Shown: positions 44,027 through 55,986 of the stretch, one piece after another
How the letters are laid out: each line of letters begins with the position of its first letter
Numbering within the stretch: position 1 is the stretch's first letter
Assembly (NCBI RefSeq): GCF_010015445.1
Contig: NC_053118.1
Coordinates: forward strand, 16,401,937-16,465,936
DNA from: Perca fluviatilis
Lineage: Eukaryota > Chordata > Actinopteri > Perciformes > Percidae
Direction of reading: 5' to 3'
Length of the DNA stretch: 64,000 nucleotides
The notes under the pieces: model-generated
Databases searched by the model: none
What the model saw: only the letters and a program-made list of their open reading frames with translations
What the model was told of the DNA's origin: nothing
Position numbers and translations under genes: made by a program

Positions 44027-44947
44027 CGGTGTTTCCCACAGGTTGAGCATTTACTTGTGGTGGTGGGTGGCGCAGGACGTAACTGCACTGCGTGTTATGG
44101 CTGGGTTCAGTAATAAACAAGTCAAACTGAAAACAATAAATGCAACATTGGCAGATAATTTAGGAAGAAATGACTATTTAAATAAACAAACTAGACTAGA
44201 AGATGATACAGATGAAGTGTAGCTTATGTTCTTTGTCAATTAAATCTGGTTTGCTTGTCATCAATTTATTGGTTCAGCAGATAAAATACCTGATTACCCG
44301 AAGCCAAATGTTATATGGGGTATTAACAATCTTAAAACCATACTATGATCCATACAGAAAGTTAGCCTGAATGTTACTATAAATCTAACACTGTGTGCAC
44401 GGCATGTCTCTTCTAACTCCTGTTAAATCATATTAACGTTACTCTAAGGCCATTAACTTTAGAATTAACTTTAAGGCCAAAGTTAATTCTTGTTCATCTG
44501 TCATTCAAAAAACTCTGCATTGTAGTTTAAAACTTTTACAGTCAACTTGATAAAATGGTGGGTTTTATTTGGGCTTGAGTCTATAAATACAGTTAATGGG
44601 TATGGCATAGAGACGAAGGAAGGAAACCGGCTTGGTTAGCGGTTAGCTCCGGTTAGCTCCAGTTAACTTCATTATAAAGATCAGCTCGAGCGGAGGAGAC
44701 TGCCGCGGGGAGGGTGAACAACCATACTCTGATAGATGACGCCTGGCTCACTATAAACGTGAGCCTGACGTGAATCGTTGGCATTGTCAGACGTGCGCGA
44801 CTTCAGGGGAGGGGCTGGAGGAAAATGGTCTGTGTGCACTATAAAAATACATTGTTGATTGGATAAACAAAATGTAACTTGTATTTTATATACCTGGGCG
44901 GGTCTCAATCTGGGTGCCCAAGTAGAACCTATGTATGGGAAACACTG
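44027..44947 (+). mobile_element. hAT-like MITE (gtgtttcccac family)
   Basis: The left end cggtgtttcccacaggttg and the right end catgtatgggaaacactg-like (tatgtatgggaaacactg) are inverted at gtgtttccca. No clear target duplication remains. Interior blocks (tctgtatggatcatag inverted, the aaaacttttacag word) recur inverted at 55080-55986. Confidence 0.72.
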
Positions 44948-44989
44948 AATTAGATCAATGTAGTGTGCAATAAGTCTGCATAGCCACAC

Positions 44990-45560
44990 TCAGTCTATCC
45001 AATTCCTTATGAACTGTAAATGGCCAATGCAATGCTAATTAGCTTCTATGATTAATTAGGTCTGCAATGTTGAAATGGATATCTTTGAGGAGCTCTATAT
45101 AGAAGTTGTTTGCCCTAAAATAGAGAACCTACAAAACAAAAAGAAGCCTTTTGATCAATACTACCAAAGACACAAACACACAGATTGTTGTATTGTCTCC
45201 ACGCAAAAGCAGTTTGCATTAAGAGGAAGTTGCCTCTGCTTGGTATTGCAGCTAATAACCCTTTCTCATATTTACGCTCCACATGCTAAGCGTCCTAATT
45301 TGATTAATAGTAATAATTAGACCTTCCTCTGCTTTTTTATTTCTGGGTGGAATTGAAACAATTTAGGTCATCTGGCCCCTTATTCCCAGATCTAAGCTGT
45401 GGGACATGCAAATCAGATGCAAATGCAACAGAGAAGTGAAAACTAGTTATGGGCCCGAGTAATAAATACTGAATTTAGCCTCTTGGCATTCCAAAAACAG
45501 CCAGTTGGGGGTTCATATGCAAATAGTATGCAAATAGCCCGGACGCAGAGAGCTTTTCTG
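44990..45560. promoter_or_regulatory. Candidate enhancer: four octamers and homeodomain sites
   Basis: Transposon-free island between a hAT MITE and a SINE. Perfect ATGCAAAT octamers lie at 45406-45413, 45417-45424, 45517-45524 and 45528-45535: two head-to-tail pairs, each with 11-bp pitch. Upstream are TAAT-core clusters (gctaattagc and gattaattagg at about 45033-45060; gattaatagtaataattag at about 45302-45320). The dense AT-rich motif grammar looks like a developmental conserved non-coding element. SOX4 as target is an inference from the vertebrate CDKAL1-SOX4 regulatory block. Confidence 0.55.
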
Positions 45561-45573
45561 ATACCGAGAACAT

Positions 45574-45725
45574 GGGGTTCCTGGTGGCTTAGCAGGCACC
45601 GGCACATAACATGTCATTATGATGTTGCGGGTTTGAAGCCAGTTCATGTTGCCATCCCCAGACAACTATCACATAGAAGAGGGGGTAGAGAGAATAGAAG
45701 AGAGGAACGGAAAACAGGAAAAAAT
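45574..45725 (+). mobile_element. Degenerate tRNA-derived SINE
   Basis: The start ggggttcctggtggcttagc has A-box-like tggcttagcagg at 45585-45596 and a decayed B box, gggtttgaagcc, at 45629-45640. The body word catgttgccatcccc resembles the gcatgtcattccccc of the SINE at 5495, so probably a related family. Confidence 0.65.
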
Positions 45726-46924
45726 GTGTTCAAGACATTAGATGAAAGGAGCAAGACGAGAGGGTAAGACAAGGAGAATGGGAGGCATGGCATGTAATTT
45801 CAAAAGTAAACCCCAGACACTGTTGACTGCTGATTAGAGGATCAGTGTGAAAACGAAGGCAGAGGGAGAAAGACAAAGATGTAAGAGATACAATTTGATT
45901 GTAGGAAGGAGGCAAGTCAAATAAAGAGAGAAAGGTTGAACATGAGTTCAAAAAGACGAAGATACCAACGAGAAAAAAGAAAGGAGCTGACGAAGTAAAA
46001 ACCAGGAAAGCTGAAAAGACAGAAAGATTCACCATGTAAGACAAAGAGTATTTGACAGTATTTGAAAGTGTTAAGAGCAAATGTAGAAAAAACTGATATT
46101 GGGATGAGGAGGAAAGCTAGATAAACACACGCAAAATATTGATATTAGAATGAATATTAGGCAGCCCTTAATATTCAAACCGGTTATGGGCATTGTTTTT
46201 TGTAAATGTGTGTGCTTGTAAACATTGTTTTCAATTTAGATTCTGAGGCTTTTTCACACATTTCAAAATGTAACGCTCGCTCGGCCGCGGCTTGGTTGAT
46301 TGCATCCCCCGACTCATTTCCTGGTTCTTCTTCTCATTAAACAAGATGAAATCAAGGAGATGGTTAACTTTTCCTGCTACAGATGTCTCACTCTGGTCAG
46401 AAAGAACAGGGGAGACGCTTTGCTCCTCTCACTATGACTCTAGAGTCGCTACTCGATCTGAAGCTACCGGTAGGTAATCACCGTCACTCACTCACTCTAC
46501 TACACACACTATACAGGTCCTCGCCACTCTGGGGGCAACTGGATGTTTCCAGAGGGAAACGGCAGACAGCAAAGTGTTTTATATAAATATTCTATATAAT
46601 CTTCAACTTTATAACTTTACTTTGGATATAATATATAGTTCTGTTAAATCTTATCATAAGGCCTGGTATATCAAAGCTGTCCTCGAGTGCCGTAATGCCT
46701 GCTGTTTTGGACGGTATTATTAATAGGTAATCTATAGATCAGGTTTCCCTACACTCTGCGAGAACAGGCCAAAATTATAATTCAATTTGCAGCAATGTCT
46801 GAGCGTCTGAGAAGTTCTTTGCTTTTCCCCCGCCAGTCGTCATGATTCGGCTTAACGAAAGAACAACTGCCAGGGTCATTAACATACTGATCAGCATTCA
46901 TGAAGTGCTCTGCATTGACTATTT
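45726..46924. other. Purine-rich stretch and unrecognised sequence; no gene seen
   Basis: 45660-46080 is strongly purine-biased on the plus strand. The GC-richer patch 46268-46560 (ctcgctcggccgcgg) looks transposon-core-like, but no ends were found. Confidence 0.4.
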
Positions 46925-47145
46925 AAGGTTAAAAATGGGCGTGTACAGGGCAGGATAAGAGGCTGATTCACGTACGCACACTTGTCGTTAATTTGTGATT
47001 TATAAAGGGAACATTGCTTACAGATGTGCATACGCACAGTTTTATAAATAAGAATTTTTTGGGGCGTAAGCCATTTTTGGCTTGTCTGTAAGTATGTACA
47101 CTTTTAGTAAGGATCCTACGCACAGTTTTATAAATGAGACACCTG
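46925..47145. repeat. Dispersed-repeat-like segment with internal direct repeat
   Basis: The 19-bp word tacgcacagttttataaat occurs at 47031-47049 and 47117-47135. The surrounding tacgcac and ttataaa words resemble a fish MITE family that I recall without a name. The boundaries are not defined. Confidence 0.5.
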
Positions 47146-47196
47146 ATCTCTCTACCTGCAATGCCACCACATTCTTAATCACAGCCTCTAACCTGC

Positions 47197-47239
<43 letters not shown>

Positions 47240-47240
47240 C

Positions 47241-47288
<48 letters not shown>
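47197..47288. repeat. (CA)n microsatellite with one interruption
   Basis: A CA run broken once by caacaa near 47238-47243. Confidence 0.97.
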
Positions 47289-47290
<2 letters not shown>

Positions 47291-49305
47291 CTTGTTGCTG
47301 ATGTGCTTAGAACTGAACAGTGAAAGGAATGTGGATGTTGGCATGTAGACTGGTGAATAGAGACACTGTTCTGTCATAGTATTTAGACCAAAACATTTTA
47401 AACATGTACGAATAGCTAGTCTATCTTACAGCCTCTGAATGCATTTACATACACACCAATCAATTTGGGTGGTCCGTTTTTGAGCTTCTGCATTTTAAAC
47501 ATTTAATTTTGTTTACCAAAACACCACTTATCACAGTCACTTATATGTGAGAATGATGAATCCAAGCAATATATTCAGAGATAGAGGTATAAGGATATAG
47601 CAAACAAGGATACCGAATGTGCAGGGGTCTTAGGACCATAATGATAAAAAAAATATATATCCCAACTAAAGACCAAATTAAAATGCCTACCTAACAGCAG
47701 ACACACACTGCACGCAGAAGCTATATTCATTTTGGCGCCTTTGTTATCCAATCTATCAAACCACACCAGCTGTAACCAGGTGCGGAGCGGCTGCGTCGGT
47801 CCATGTGCTGCATTCATTTCGCGAATTTGTCATGCCAGGCAGGTAATCACATACAGGAAGGCAGTACATCCAGATACTTTACAAAATAAAACCAATTTCA
47901 AAATAAAAACACCCGTTTATAGTGATTTTTTTTGATTTCTCAGCTGTTTCTACAGCGAGACACACGATCAGGCACACGGAGTGAAAGACCGACGGACAGG
48001 CGGACACACATACAAGGGGGGAGAGAGAGCAAGACGTTCTGTAGAGTGGGGAGGAACAGGATCGCTTTGTGACCGGCGCAGAGAAATGTGCAGCTGGTAG
48101 GAACAGCCAGACGCGTGATCAGGCACAAATCTACGCGTCGTGGCTATTCGCAGTGCTTAAGCATGCGGTGTCTTTCTTGCATTAAGACTAAAAATTTATT
48201 TTACTTTTTAGTTATTTGTCTGATTTTACCAGTTGAATGTTATCCATACGTTGTCACTTTTCTTTTCTCTCACTCTCCTATGTGTAATATAGGATAGATT
48301 ATTTCCGAACTGCTCAGCCTTATTAAAAACTACATCTTCTCAATCTTGCCATTTCCAATTCACCTTTTTTTTTTACAACTTTATTAAAACCTGATTTAGA
48401 AGAAATTACAACAGGAATCGTAATGGATAATTCTATGGAACAGTTGGAAGTGTTTTAACAGAACAAAGCTGCCTATGGCATTTGTGTGTGTGCGTCTGTT
48501 TGTGCTTGTGTACGTGCATGCTTGCATGTCTGCCTCCATGTATTTGTGCATGAATATATTAGCTAGGTGGGGCGGACATGAAGCCAGAGAATTTGCCTCT
48601 TAATTAATAAATCATTACAAAATGGAACAATTTATGGTGTTTTCCATCGTAAATAATTGATGTCTTTGTTCATAGTCAGTGTTAATAATGGGTCTCTTAG
48701 AAAAGAATTTGATAAAAAAAAAAATATACTGGAAATAGGACAAAGGGAAGGAAGATCTGCAGTACAAATACAAATAACAGGCCTAAAAAAGTGGCGAGGA
48801 AAATGAGAGAGCACGGGTGTGGGGGTCGCACGCAGAAGAACACACACACACTCTCTTCCTCTAACAAATTCCATTGAAAACAGATGGCATCAGAATTATC
48901 TGATGTCCTGTCAATGTCTTTTTATATGCTAATCCAGCTCCTACACACATCAGAGTCTCTTTAATCAGATACCAGGTCAGAGAAGCTACATCAAGCTCAG
49001 ACAATCATGCTGCTAGCATATTACAATACACTGAGAGAATAGTCAGACAGCAATGTATCCGTGCACTTTCAGCACTTGAAAGTGTTTCTGCAACACAGCT
49101 ACATTTCAGCCACATTACAAACTTTCTTTGCATACAATCCACTTATTTATCAATATGAGTCAGCCGTTACTCAAACAGCCTTGTCACAGTGGGAGGCCCG
49201 GTGTTTTCTGTTTTACTTAACTCAATTGCTGAGTTTAGCTAAAATGGATGCTTAAATCTACAATTTATATAATTCATGTGCTTTACAATAACTTTGTTGC
49301 AAAGT
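47289..49305. other. No gene seen; one AT-rich conserved-looking patch
   Basis: The patch 48585-48660 contains cctcttaattaataaatcat and gaacaatttatgg, reminiscent of a non-coding regulatory element. The rest is unremarkable. Confidence 0.4.
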
Positions 49306-49522
49306 GAATGCTTCGGCCACCGAAGCGCAGCAACCCATTGATGCCGCTGTCGCTGCTACGTCACCCGGATCGTTGGTCTGATTGGTTGAAGGACTATCCA
49401 ATTGCAGCCAGAGGCATTTGAGCGCCGTCCGTTGGTGACGCCCCTTTGGAAATTGCCTGTGAATGAAGCTTGCACAGACCCACTCTGTTACAACTGAGAA
49501 GGGTCTGGTGTCAACCAGGCTA
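49306..49522 (-). mobile_element. Truncated hAT-like MITE (ctagcctgg family)
   Basis: The right end gtgtcaaccaggcta is intact; the left end is missing. Read inverted, its block aaccaatcagacca to gcgacagcggcatcaa matches 54659-54926 closely. The segment ctgattggttgaaggactat is shared with 24330-24850. Confidence 0.75.
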
Positions 49523-49529
49523 GGGGAAA

Positions 49530-51181
49530 TTATCTATAGAGACCAAAACAGTTTTTTTGTAGCAGGCTGTGAACATGTTAATTTGTGCTATAAAGTTAGG
49601 CATTTTAACATGGGGTGTATGTAGATTGACTCCCTTTTGGAGCCAGCCTCAAGTGGCCATTCAAGAAACTGCAGTTTTTGGCAAACACACGCATCTCTGA
49701 CAAAGCACAAAAAAGGTGATCGGATCAGAAAAACCACACACATCAAATACTTTGCAGGTCATATGTAGTTATCAGTTTGATCAAGTAGGGGAACTTGTTG
49801 GATGAAAAAAGTACAGAGGCTTTTTTACAGTTGTGGCAATGCTCAAACTTCCATCATGTGAAGTGTAGACAAACACCTTGTTTCTTGTGTAGTCTTATGG
49901 ACATACAGAGGGCAGCATGAACAGAAACAGACTTAATACATATTGTTCATTTTCTTTAAAAGTTAAAAGCAGGGGCAGTTATGTGTGGGGCTGATAACTC
50001 ACTAGTCATGTGTGTAACTCCTTGAGCTGGAAATGACCTATTTTCAAGGCCACCCAGTCTCCCTCTCTTTTAACTTTCCAATGTATACAGTCCAAGGAAA
50101 GATAAAATAAATATGATTACATTATTTCATTTATAATCTCCGAAGCATGACTGATATATGACCAAAAACCAAAGTTCAGAAATATAGGCTTGTCATAACA
50201 GTCTTGGTCAACCATTGATCAACTATCAACCACAGTCGCATGATGACAAGAGTAGACACATTCAAACCACAAATTAAACGCAACAAAAGGCTGAAACGAT
50301 CACACACACAGGAGTCAGCAGGGGCGTTTTGAGGACAGATTTATCGAGTTCAATCTTGAAAAGCGCGTGCACACACGTGCGCACACACACACACACACAA
50401 TCAGATCAGATATCAAAAGGCAGTGTCTGTCTGGAAGATTAGAAGAGCCATCTGTCTGCCATGTGGAAAGCCTCGGATTATCAATCTGTGTGCTTGTGTG
50501 TTTGATCCAGCTACTGAGTAGGGGATGCAAATTAGAGAGACAGAAACAGAAGCACGGAATAAATAACTAAAAGTAACAACACAAAAAAACAAAAACAGAA
50601 AATCACTTTTGGTAGTTTATTTTAGACTTAAATCTACACAGCCTAGCACCATTCCTGGGGGCTTGGTCCAAGTACGGCAAAGAAATTCACCAACTAATTT
50701 TAGGGAGCAAACACTTCCAAAAGCATTCATTTACAACACAGACAGTCTGGAAATGACTAGTGGCCACACTTAATGCTTTATCAATACATAGCTATTGATC
50801 TCTTTCCTGGCTAAACATTAACTGTATTTACTCTGTTACGTTTCCCGTGTAGGATCTATACTGCTAATATAACCCGAGGATGAGAGAGGAGAGCAAGGTT
50901 GAATAAGAGCAAGAGAAAGAAGCACAAAACGACTGAGTGAGAAAATGTGAGTGAATGAAAAGATGTCATTGACTAGAAGGAAAATGAATATACACAGCCC
51001 TTCAAGCTAATTCAAGCTCATTTATAACTGGTCTGTCCACCCTGCCTTGCAGAGTGGACAGCAGACAAGCTATTAGGCCTATAACCTGTGGATGATCACA
51101 CACAGTTACTTCTATACATCCACAATTTCTCTCTGGTCAAGCAAGGTCCTGCCGATGCTTCCAGTCAAGTTATCTTGTCTG
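49530..51181. other. No gene or recognised repeat seen
   Basis: Unique-looking sequence with a short CA run at 50381-50399 and one isolated octamer ATGCAAAT at 50525-50532. Confidence 0.4.
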
Positions 51182-51189
51182 CTTTGTGA

Positions 51190-52112
51190 TAGGGGTGGTA
51201 CGGTTCATGAAAAAACATCCGAACCGCTCGGTCCGCTTGTCTCGGTTTGGAGCGTGTGTCTGCTGTACGGTTCAACGCATGCGCAACGTAGCCTCGTGCC
51301 CGTCAGTTGCCCGTATGTGACCTCAGACAGCTGTCGCGCGAAAGAAGAGGTGTGGACAAGTTACCAACAAAACGTACAGCGAAAGACATTTCAGGGCGTC
51401 CTGCCAACCTGTATACTTTTTAAACATCAATGTACTGTAACCTTTTTTTCACTCTAAAGTCGCTGAAGCGGCTGCAGTTTAGATCCTGTCGAGTCTCTGC
51501 AGCGGGCGGGGCTGCTCAGTTCTCCCCGCGACTGACGCGGGCACACACACACAAACACACACTGTGGATGCAGGAAAAAACGGAGATGAGACATATACAG
51601 GAGGACCTGACAGCTACGCTCGTTATTGTAAGTGCAATGATAAGTCCAATAAGTACTTTATCAAACCGTATGACTGTGTGTCCCAGCCCAGGATAGGAAA
51701 TTAACTAACAATGTAAACTGTTTTTATGTTTAACGTATTCTGACTTATTCAAAAGACTGAGCTTTAAGAGTTCCTCTCTTTTTCTTTTAAAGGATACATT
51801 TTTGTAAGAGCTACACTGAAGTTGGCAGTTTGATAAATGCAAGTTATTTCAATTGATATTCTGTAATATTTCAATCTTCATGTGCTAAAAAGGCACATAA
51901 GTTCCTGTAGATGGCAATACACATTCTCCTCCAAATAAATGAAAAGCTTGTTGAAATCATCAATGTCTTCCCTCTTGCTGTATCAAAATCTCACCTAGCT
52001 TTCCTCAGAGATGGTCCCAATAATGTGCTTAAAGTCAAGTCAAGTTCAGTTTGTGCATGATTACATGATATAACTATATAATTATTTAATACTGTATCCT
52101 ACATTGTGGATA

Positions 52113-52160
<48 letters not shown>

Positions 52161-52287
52161 TGAAGTATATTTCTGGAGTGTTAAAGGTTAAAAGAAAAAA
52201 TAACAAGAACCGTACAGAACCGAAAACCGTGACCCTAAAACCATGATACGAACCGAACCGTAGGTTTTGTGAACCGTACCACCCCTA
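51190..52287. mobile_element. Non-autonomous hAT element (ggtggtacggttc family)
   Basis: A perfect 8-bp duplication, ctttgtga, lies at 51182-51189 and 52288-52295. The ends are an 18-bp perfect inverted repeat, taggggtggtacggttca. The subterminal words gaaccg and cggttc repeat in both arms. A TA microsatellite lies at 52119-52159. No transposase frame. Confidence 0.95.
52119..52159. repeat. (TA)n microsatellite inside hAT element
   Basis: About 20 AT units. Confidence 0.95.
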
Positions 52288-52665
52288 CTTTGTGATCAAA
52301 GTTACTTTGTCCGATGATGATTCAAATTAAACCCACTGGTCAAATCATCTGCGGCTTTTAAATCCACTCTAATATCTGTGCTCTCACATGGAAATCTAGC
52401 ACATAGCTGATTCATTTATATGTATGAAGGCAAGATCAGACAGAGACACATGTAGAATTAATTTACTACAAAAGGACATAAGTGCACACACACTCAAGCA
52501 TGCTCACTCACACGCTGTCCTGTATTAAAATACTGAATTCTTTAACCTAAGTATTCTTAAGTGGTCCTCACAAAAATGATTTCATAAAACACACAAACAC
52601 GCTTACACTTTTCTCTCTTCACTCACAGGTAGCCAGTGCTTTCATTTCAGCAGGTGGCCTCATAT

Positions 52666-52785
<120 letters not shown>

Positions 52786-53299
52786 CACCCCTGCTTTCCA
52801 TTTCAGCGGGTGGTCAGCAAGTAATGGCACTGATGGCTGAACATTGGACACTCAGACAGAAAGCAGGGGTTATCTTCCAAAACAACACAAAAAGGGCCAA
52901 AGGGAGGAGAGGGAGGGAGAAAAACCTCAAAGGGGGCCTTGAAAAGTAATTCACTACATGTCCTTGATGCCCAACTCTCCACCTCTTTCTTTGCTTTTTA
53001 TCCATATGTCACACACACTTTCTCCACCCACACCAACAGCCTGGCATGCCACGTTAATTATTAATGTCTTTCAAGCTTTCATTTCCTCTTCATGAGGAAA
53101 ATTACATTTGTTTTCCATGTTGAGTCAAGATGACAGGGCAAGCAAAGGACAAATTAGAAGTGAGAAAGACTAAAAAGTCTCTTTAGGCTTGTAAAAGAAA
53201 CAGACAAGCTAATAATTCAAAAACAGACCAAGCAACAATGAGTTATCAAATGTCAAAAAATACAGATCATCTTGCTTTGGTCTTTTTAGCTCTACTGTC

Positions 53300-53490
53300 A
53301 AGGAGTTTACATTGCACACCAATATTCCACTATTATTTCGAATAGGACAATATTCCGACTTTGATACAGGTCATGTAAACAGCATGTTCGGTTGAATATC
53401 CCGAATAAGGCCTTTTTCCGAATATAGCATTTTCCGATTAAGACATGTGGGATATTCCGGTATTATTCAGGTTTTAGGGGAATTGTCTGG
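53300..53490 (+). mobile_element. Fragment of a MITE with ttccgaat words
   Basis: Starts with gagtttacattgcacacc and continues with repeated inverted words (aatattcc, ttccgaat, gggatattccgg) of the kind that form the arms of fish MITEs. No right end was identified. Confidence 0.5.
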
Positions 53491-53699
53491 AGATGTTTAC
53501 AGCGCTTTCGGACCCAATAAGGAGAAACACAGCTACTTTTAAAGAAAACATTTGTATTCATATTAATAGATATAACTGGCAAGACAGGGGCATTGGAGGG
53601 TGGGTTACTTACATACTGGGAGGTGCCTAACACATCCACAGGCATGTCGCGTTGCCCACTGAGCAGCTTAAGTTGAGACGCTGAGAGTTAAATGCCTTG

Positions 53700-54515
53700 G
53701 TAAATGGCACCTAATGCAACATGTTGAAGGGGATGGAAAACATGACTCCATCTCCTACGCAGTGTGAACATGTTGGTCTGAGATTTCAACTGTCAATATG
53801 TAGACCATTAGCTTTAATGTTTTGCCATTAGGCCACCTCTGCTGCCAGAAAGTGTCATCTCCCTTCTTTGATTTAAGGCTCAACACTTTGGATGTGAGCA
53901 AAACCTGGCTTCACCCATCATCCCTTTTCCTGACAAACAACTATCTTCCTTGTTTCTTAGTCCCTGCCTTCTTCAATCCCCTCCATCCCCCCCGGGCTTT
54001 CCCTCAGCTCTTGCCTTATCCCATTACTCACATCCCCTCTATGATATTCCCATTATATCCCTTCAGGGTATTCCCAATCCCTGTGGAATGCAGGCGGTAT
54101 TCCTGGGATAACAGGGGGTTGACGAGATGGCTGGCTTCTGCTGGGAATAGGGAATATGCTTACTTCCTCTTGAGGGAAGCAGCACCACCCTTTGGAGAAT
54201 CAATTTGTTCTGTTTTTTTGTTATTTCTTAGAGGAACAAGGAGTGGTCTCTCTTTCAGTCAACTGCAATTCTCTTTCCTTGCTCTTAAAGCTCACATATG
54301 GGAAGTGCGACTAGCAAAAAGGGAGATATTCCTATCCTTGGATAAATGAGTGCCAGGGAAGAATAATCCTTGTTTCCCTCCTGCAGTCCCTTACTAGCAC
54401 TAGTGTGCATCTGGTGTTTAGCATTTAGACACAGGTCATGCTGTTTTAACAGATTTTTTTAACTCTTTTTCTTTTTTTTCCCAGGGAGATGCCGATTATT
54501 TGCAACACACACACA
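53700..54515. other. No gene seen
   Basis: The 175-codon open frame at 53822-54349 is the longest non-repeat frame nearby but is Pro/Phe/Leu-rich, from a pyrimidine-rich stretch (53860-54060), without a recognisable domain or conserved-looking splice sites. Confidence 0.4.
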
Positions 54516-54658
54516 CACACTAACTACACTGCAGACTGGATTCTCTACTAACAGTGAAAAACAGAGTGACGGCTGACTCATATGAACGGGTCCAACGCAG
54601 GTTGAATGCACAAAGGCAGGTGCGCATTACATACTTCTGGTGTATGAAATGTCTGTCT
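54516..54658. mobile_element. Block shared with the hAT element at 20056
   Basis: actacactgcagactggatt, agtgacggctgactcat and gcaggttgaatgcaca parallel the interior of 20056-20877. It is split on the right by the insertion at 54659. The parent element's ends are not identified. Confidence 0.6.
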
Positions 54659-54926
54659 CTAGCCTGGATGACACTTCAACCAATCAGACCAATGATCTGG
54701 GTGACATAGCAGCGACAGCGGCATCAACGGGTTGCTGCACTTCGGTGGCCATCATGTTGAATGTAAACAAAAAGCTGCTTGCTGTCGCTGCGCTATCGTC
54801 ATCGTGTAAAGCTTGCCTCAACGGGTGTGATTGGTGCCTTGATTTGGAAAAATTGGAAATGGGCTCGAATGGGCTCTTGGCCAGACTGACAAATTTACCT
54901 GAAGTTCGTCAGGTTTTTCCAGGTTA
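54659..54926 (+). mobile_element. hAT MITE (ctagcctgg family)
   Basis: A perfect 8-bp duplication, gtctgtct, lies at 54651-54658 and 54927-54934. The ends are ctagcctggatg and tttttccaggtta. It is 268 bp, the cleanest copy of the family seen also at 24330 and 49306. The 95-codon frame that spans it is fortuitous. Confidence 0.88.
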
Positions 54927-55079
54927 GTCTGTCTCCTCACCATGCTGCTTTTTTATAAACCATGGTAATCGGATCAAAACGTTACCAGCGGAAAAACTGG
55001 GTGTTTTTGTGTTTTGTAGACGATTGTGCTGTTTATTGCAACTTCAGCTATATCTGCTGACTTATGTTTAAAAACACAG

Positions 55080-55986
55080 CACTGCTCGGCCGCTAATCAG
55101 AGTTAATCGTTGCTAACACAGCCTTCAGTTCTCCGTGCCTGTATCCATTAACTGTATTTATGCCCTGAGCCTGAATAAAACATTTACATTTTATTAAATT
55201 GGCTGTAAAAGTTTTAAACTACAACTCAGAGTTGTTTGAATGACAGAAATCTGATCAGATGAGATCTAAATGAGTGCAACAGGACATGTACTGTATAGTA
55301 CAGAACAGCATGTTTAGGATCCCCAAATCACAGATTAATACACTTAAAAAAAAACGAACAATGATCAATCCAACAAAATGAACAAGAATTTACTTTAGAT
55401 AGCCCTAGTCTTACATGATTTAACAGGAGCTGGGAGGGAACAGTGCTGGGATTAATAATAACATGTAACTTTCTGTATGGATCATAGTACAGTATTACAG
55501 GTATTTTATCTGCTGAACTGTAAACATTTGGCAAAAAAAAACTGATTTAATTGACAAACACATCAAGGCTACACTTTTTTTGTCATTTGTTTAAAATTTA
55601 ACGTGCAATTTGTTGTATTTTAGCAAAATACTGAAAGCAGCAGAAATGCAGAACAGAGTAGGCTACATTTTAATATCCGTTTATTTATCACAAGTTATAT
55701 AATTATCACAATATTCAACAACATTATGCAATGCAGCCTTAATAACTACCCTGAAATTGTGTCAGATGCATTGTGTCGCAATATTTTCATCTGTATCATA
55801 TTTTAGTCTAATTTGTATGTAAATAGTTGTTTCTTTCTAAATTATCTGATAAGATTATGTAGTCATTGTTTTTGTTTGACTAGTTTAAACAACCCATTAT
55901 TACTAAACCCAGCCACTACACGCCGCGCGGTCACATCCCGCACCACACACCACCGTAAGTCAATTCTCAACCTGTGGGAAACACTG
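55080..55986 (-). mobile_element. hAT-like MITE, inverted relative of 44027-44947
   Basis: The right end caacctgtgggaaacactg is the inverse of the left end at 44027. Blocks with ctgtatggatcatagt, tgctgaactgt and gtagtttaaaacttttaca-type words appear inverted and in reverse order. The left boundary is uncertain; it may reach to 54935. Confidence 0.7.

Noticed and set aside
53822..54349. 175-codon open frame
   Set aside because: Composition follows a pyrimidine-rich stretch; no domain, and no conserved-looking residues or splice sites.
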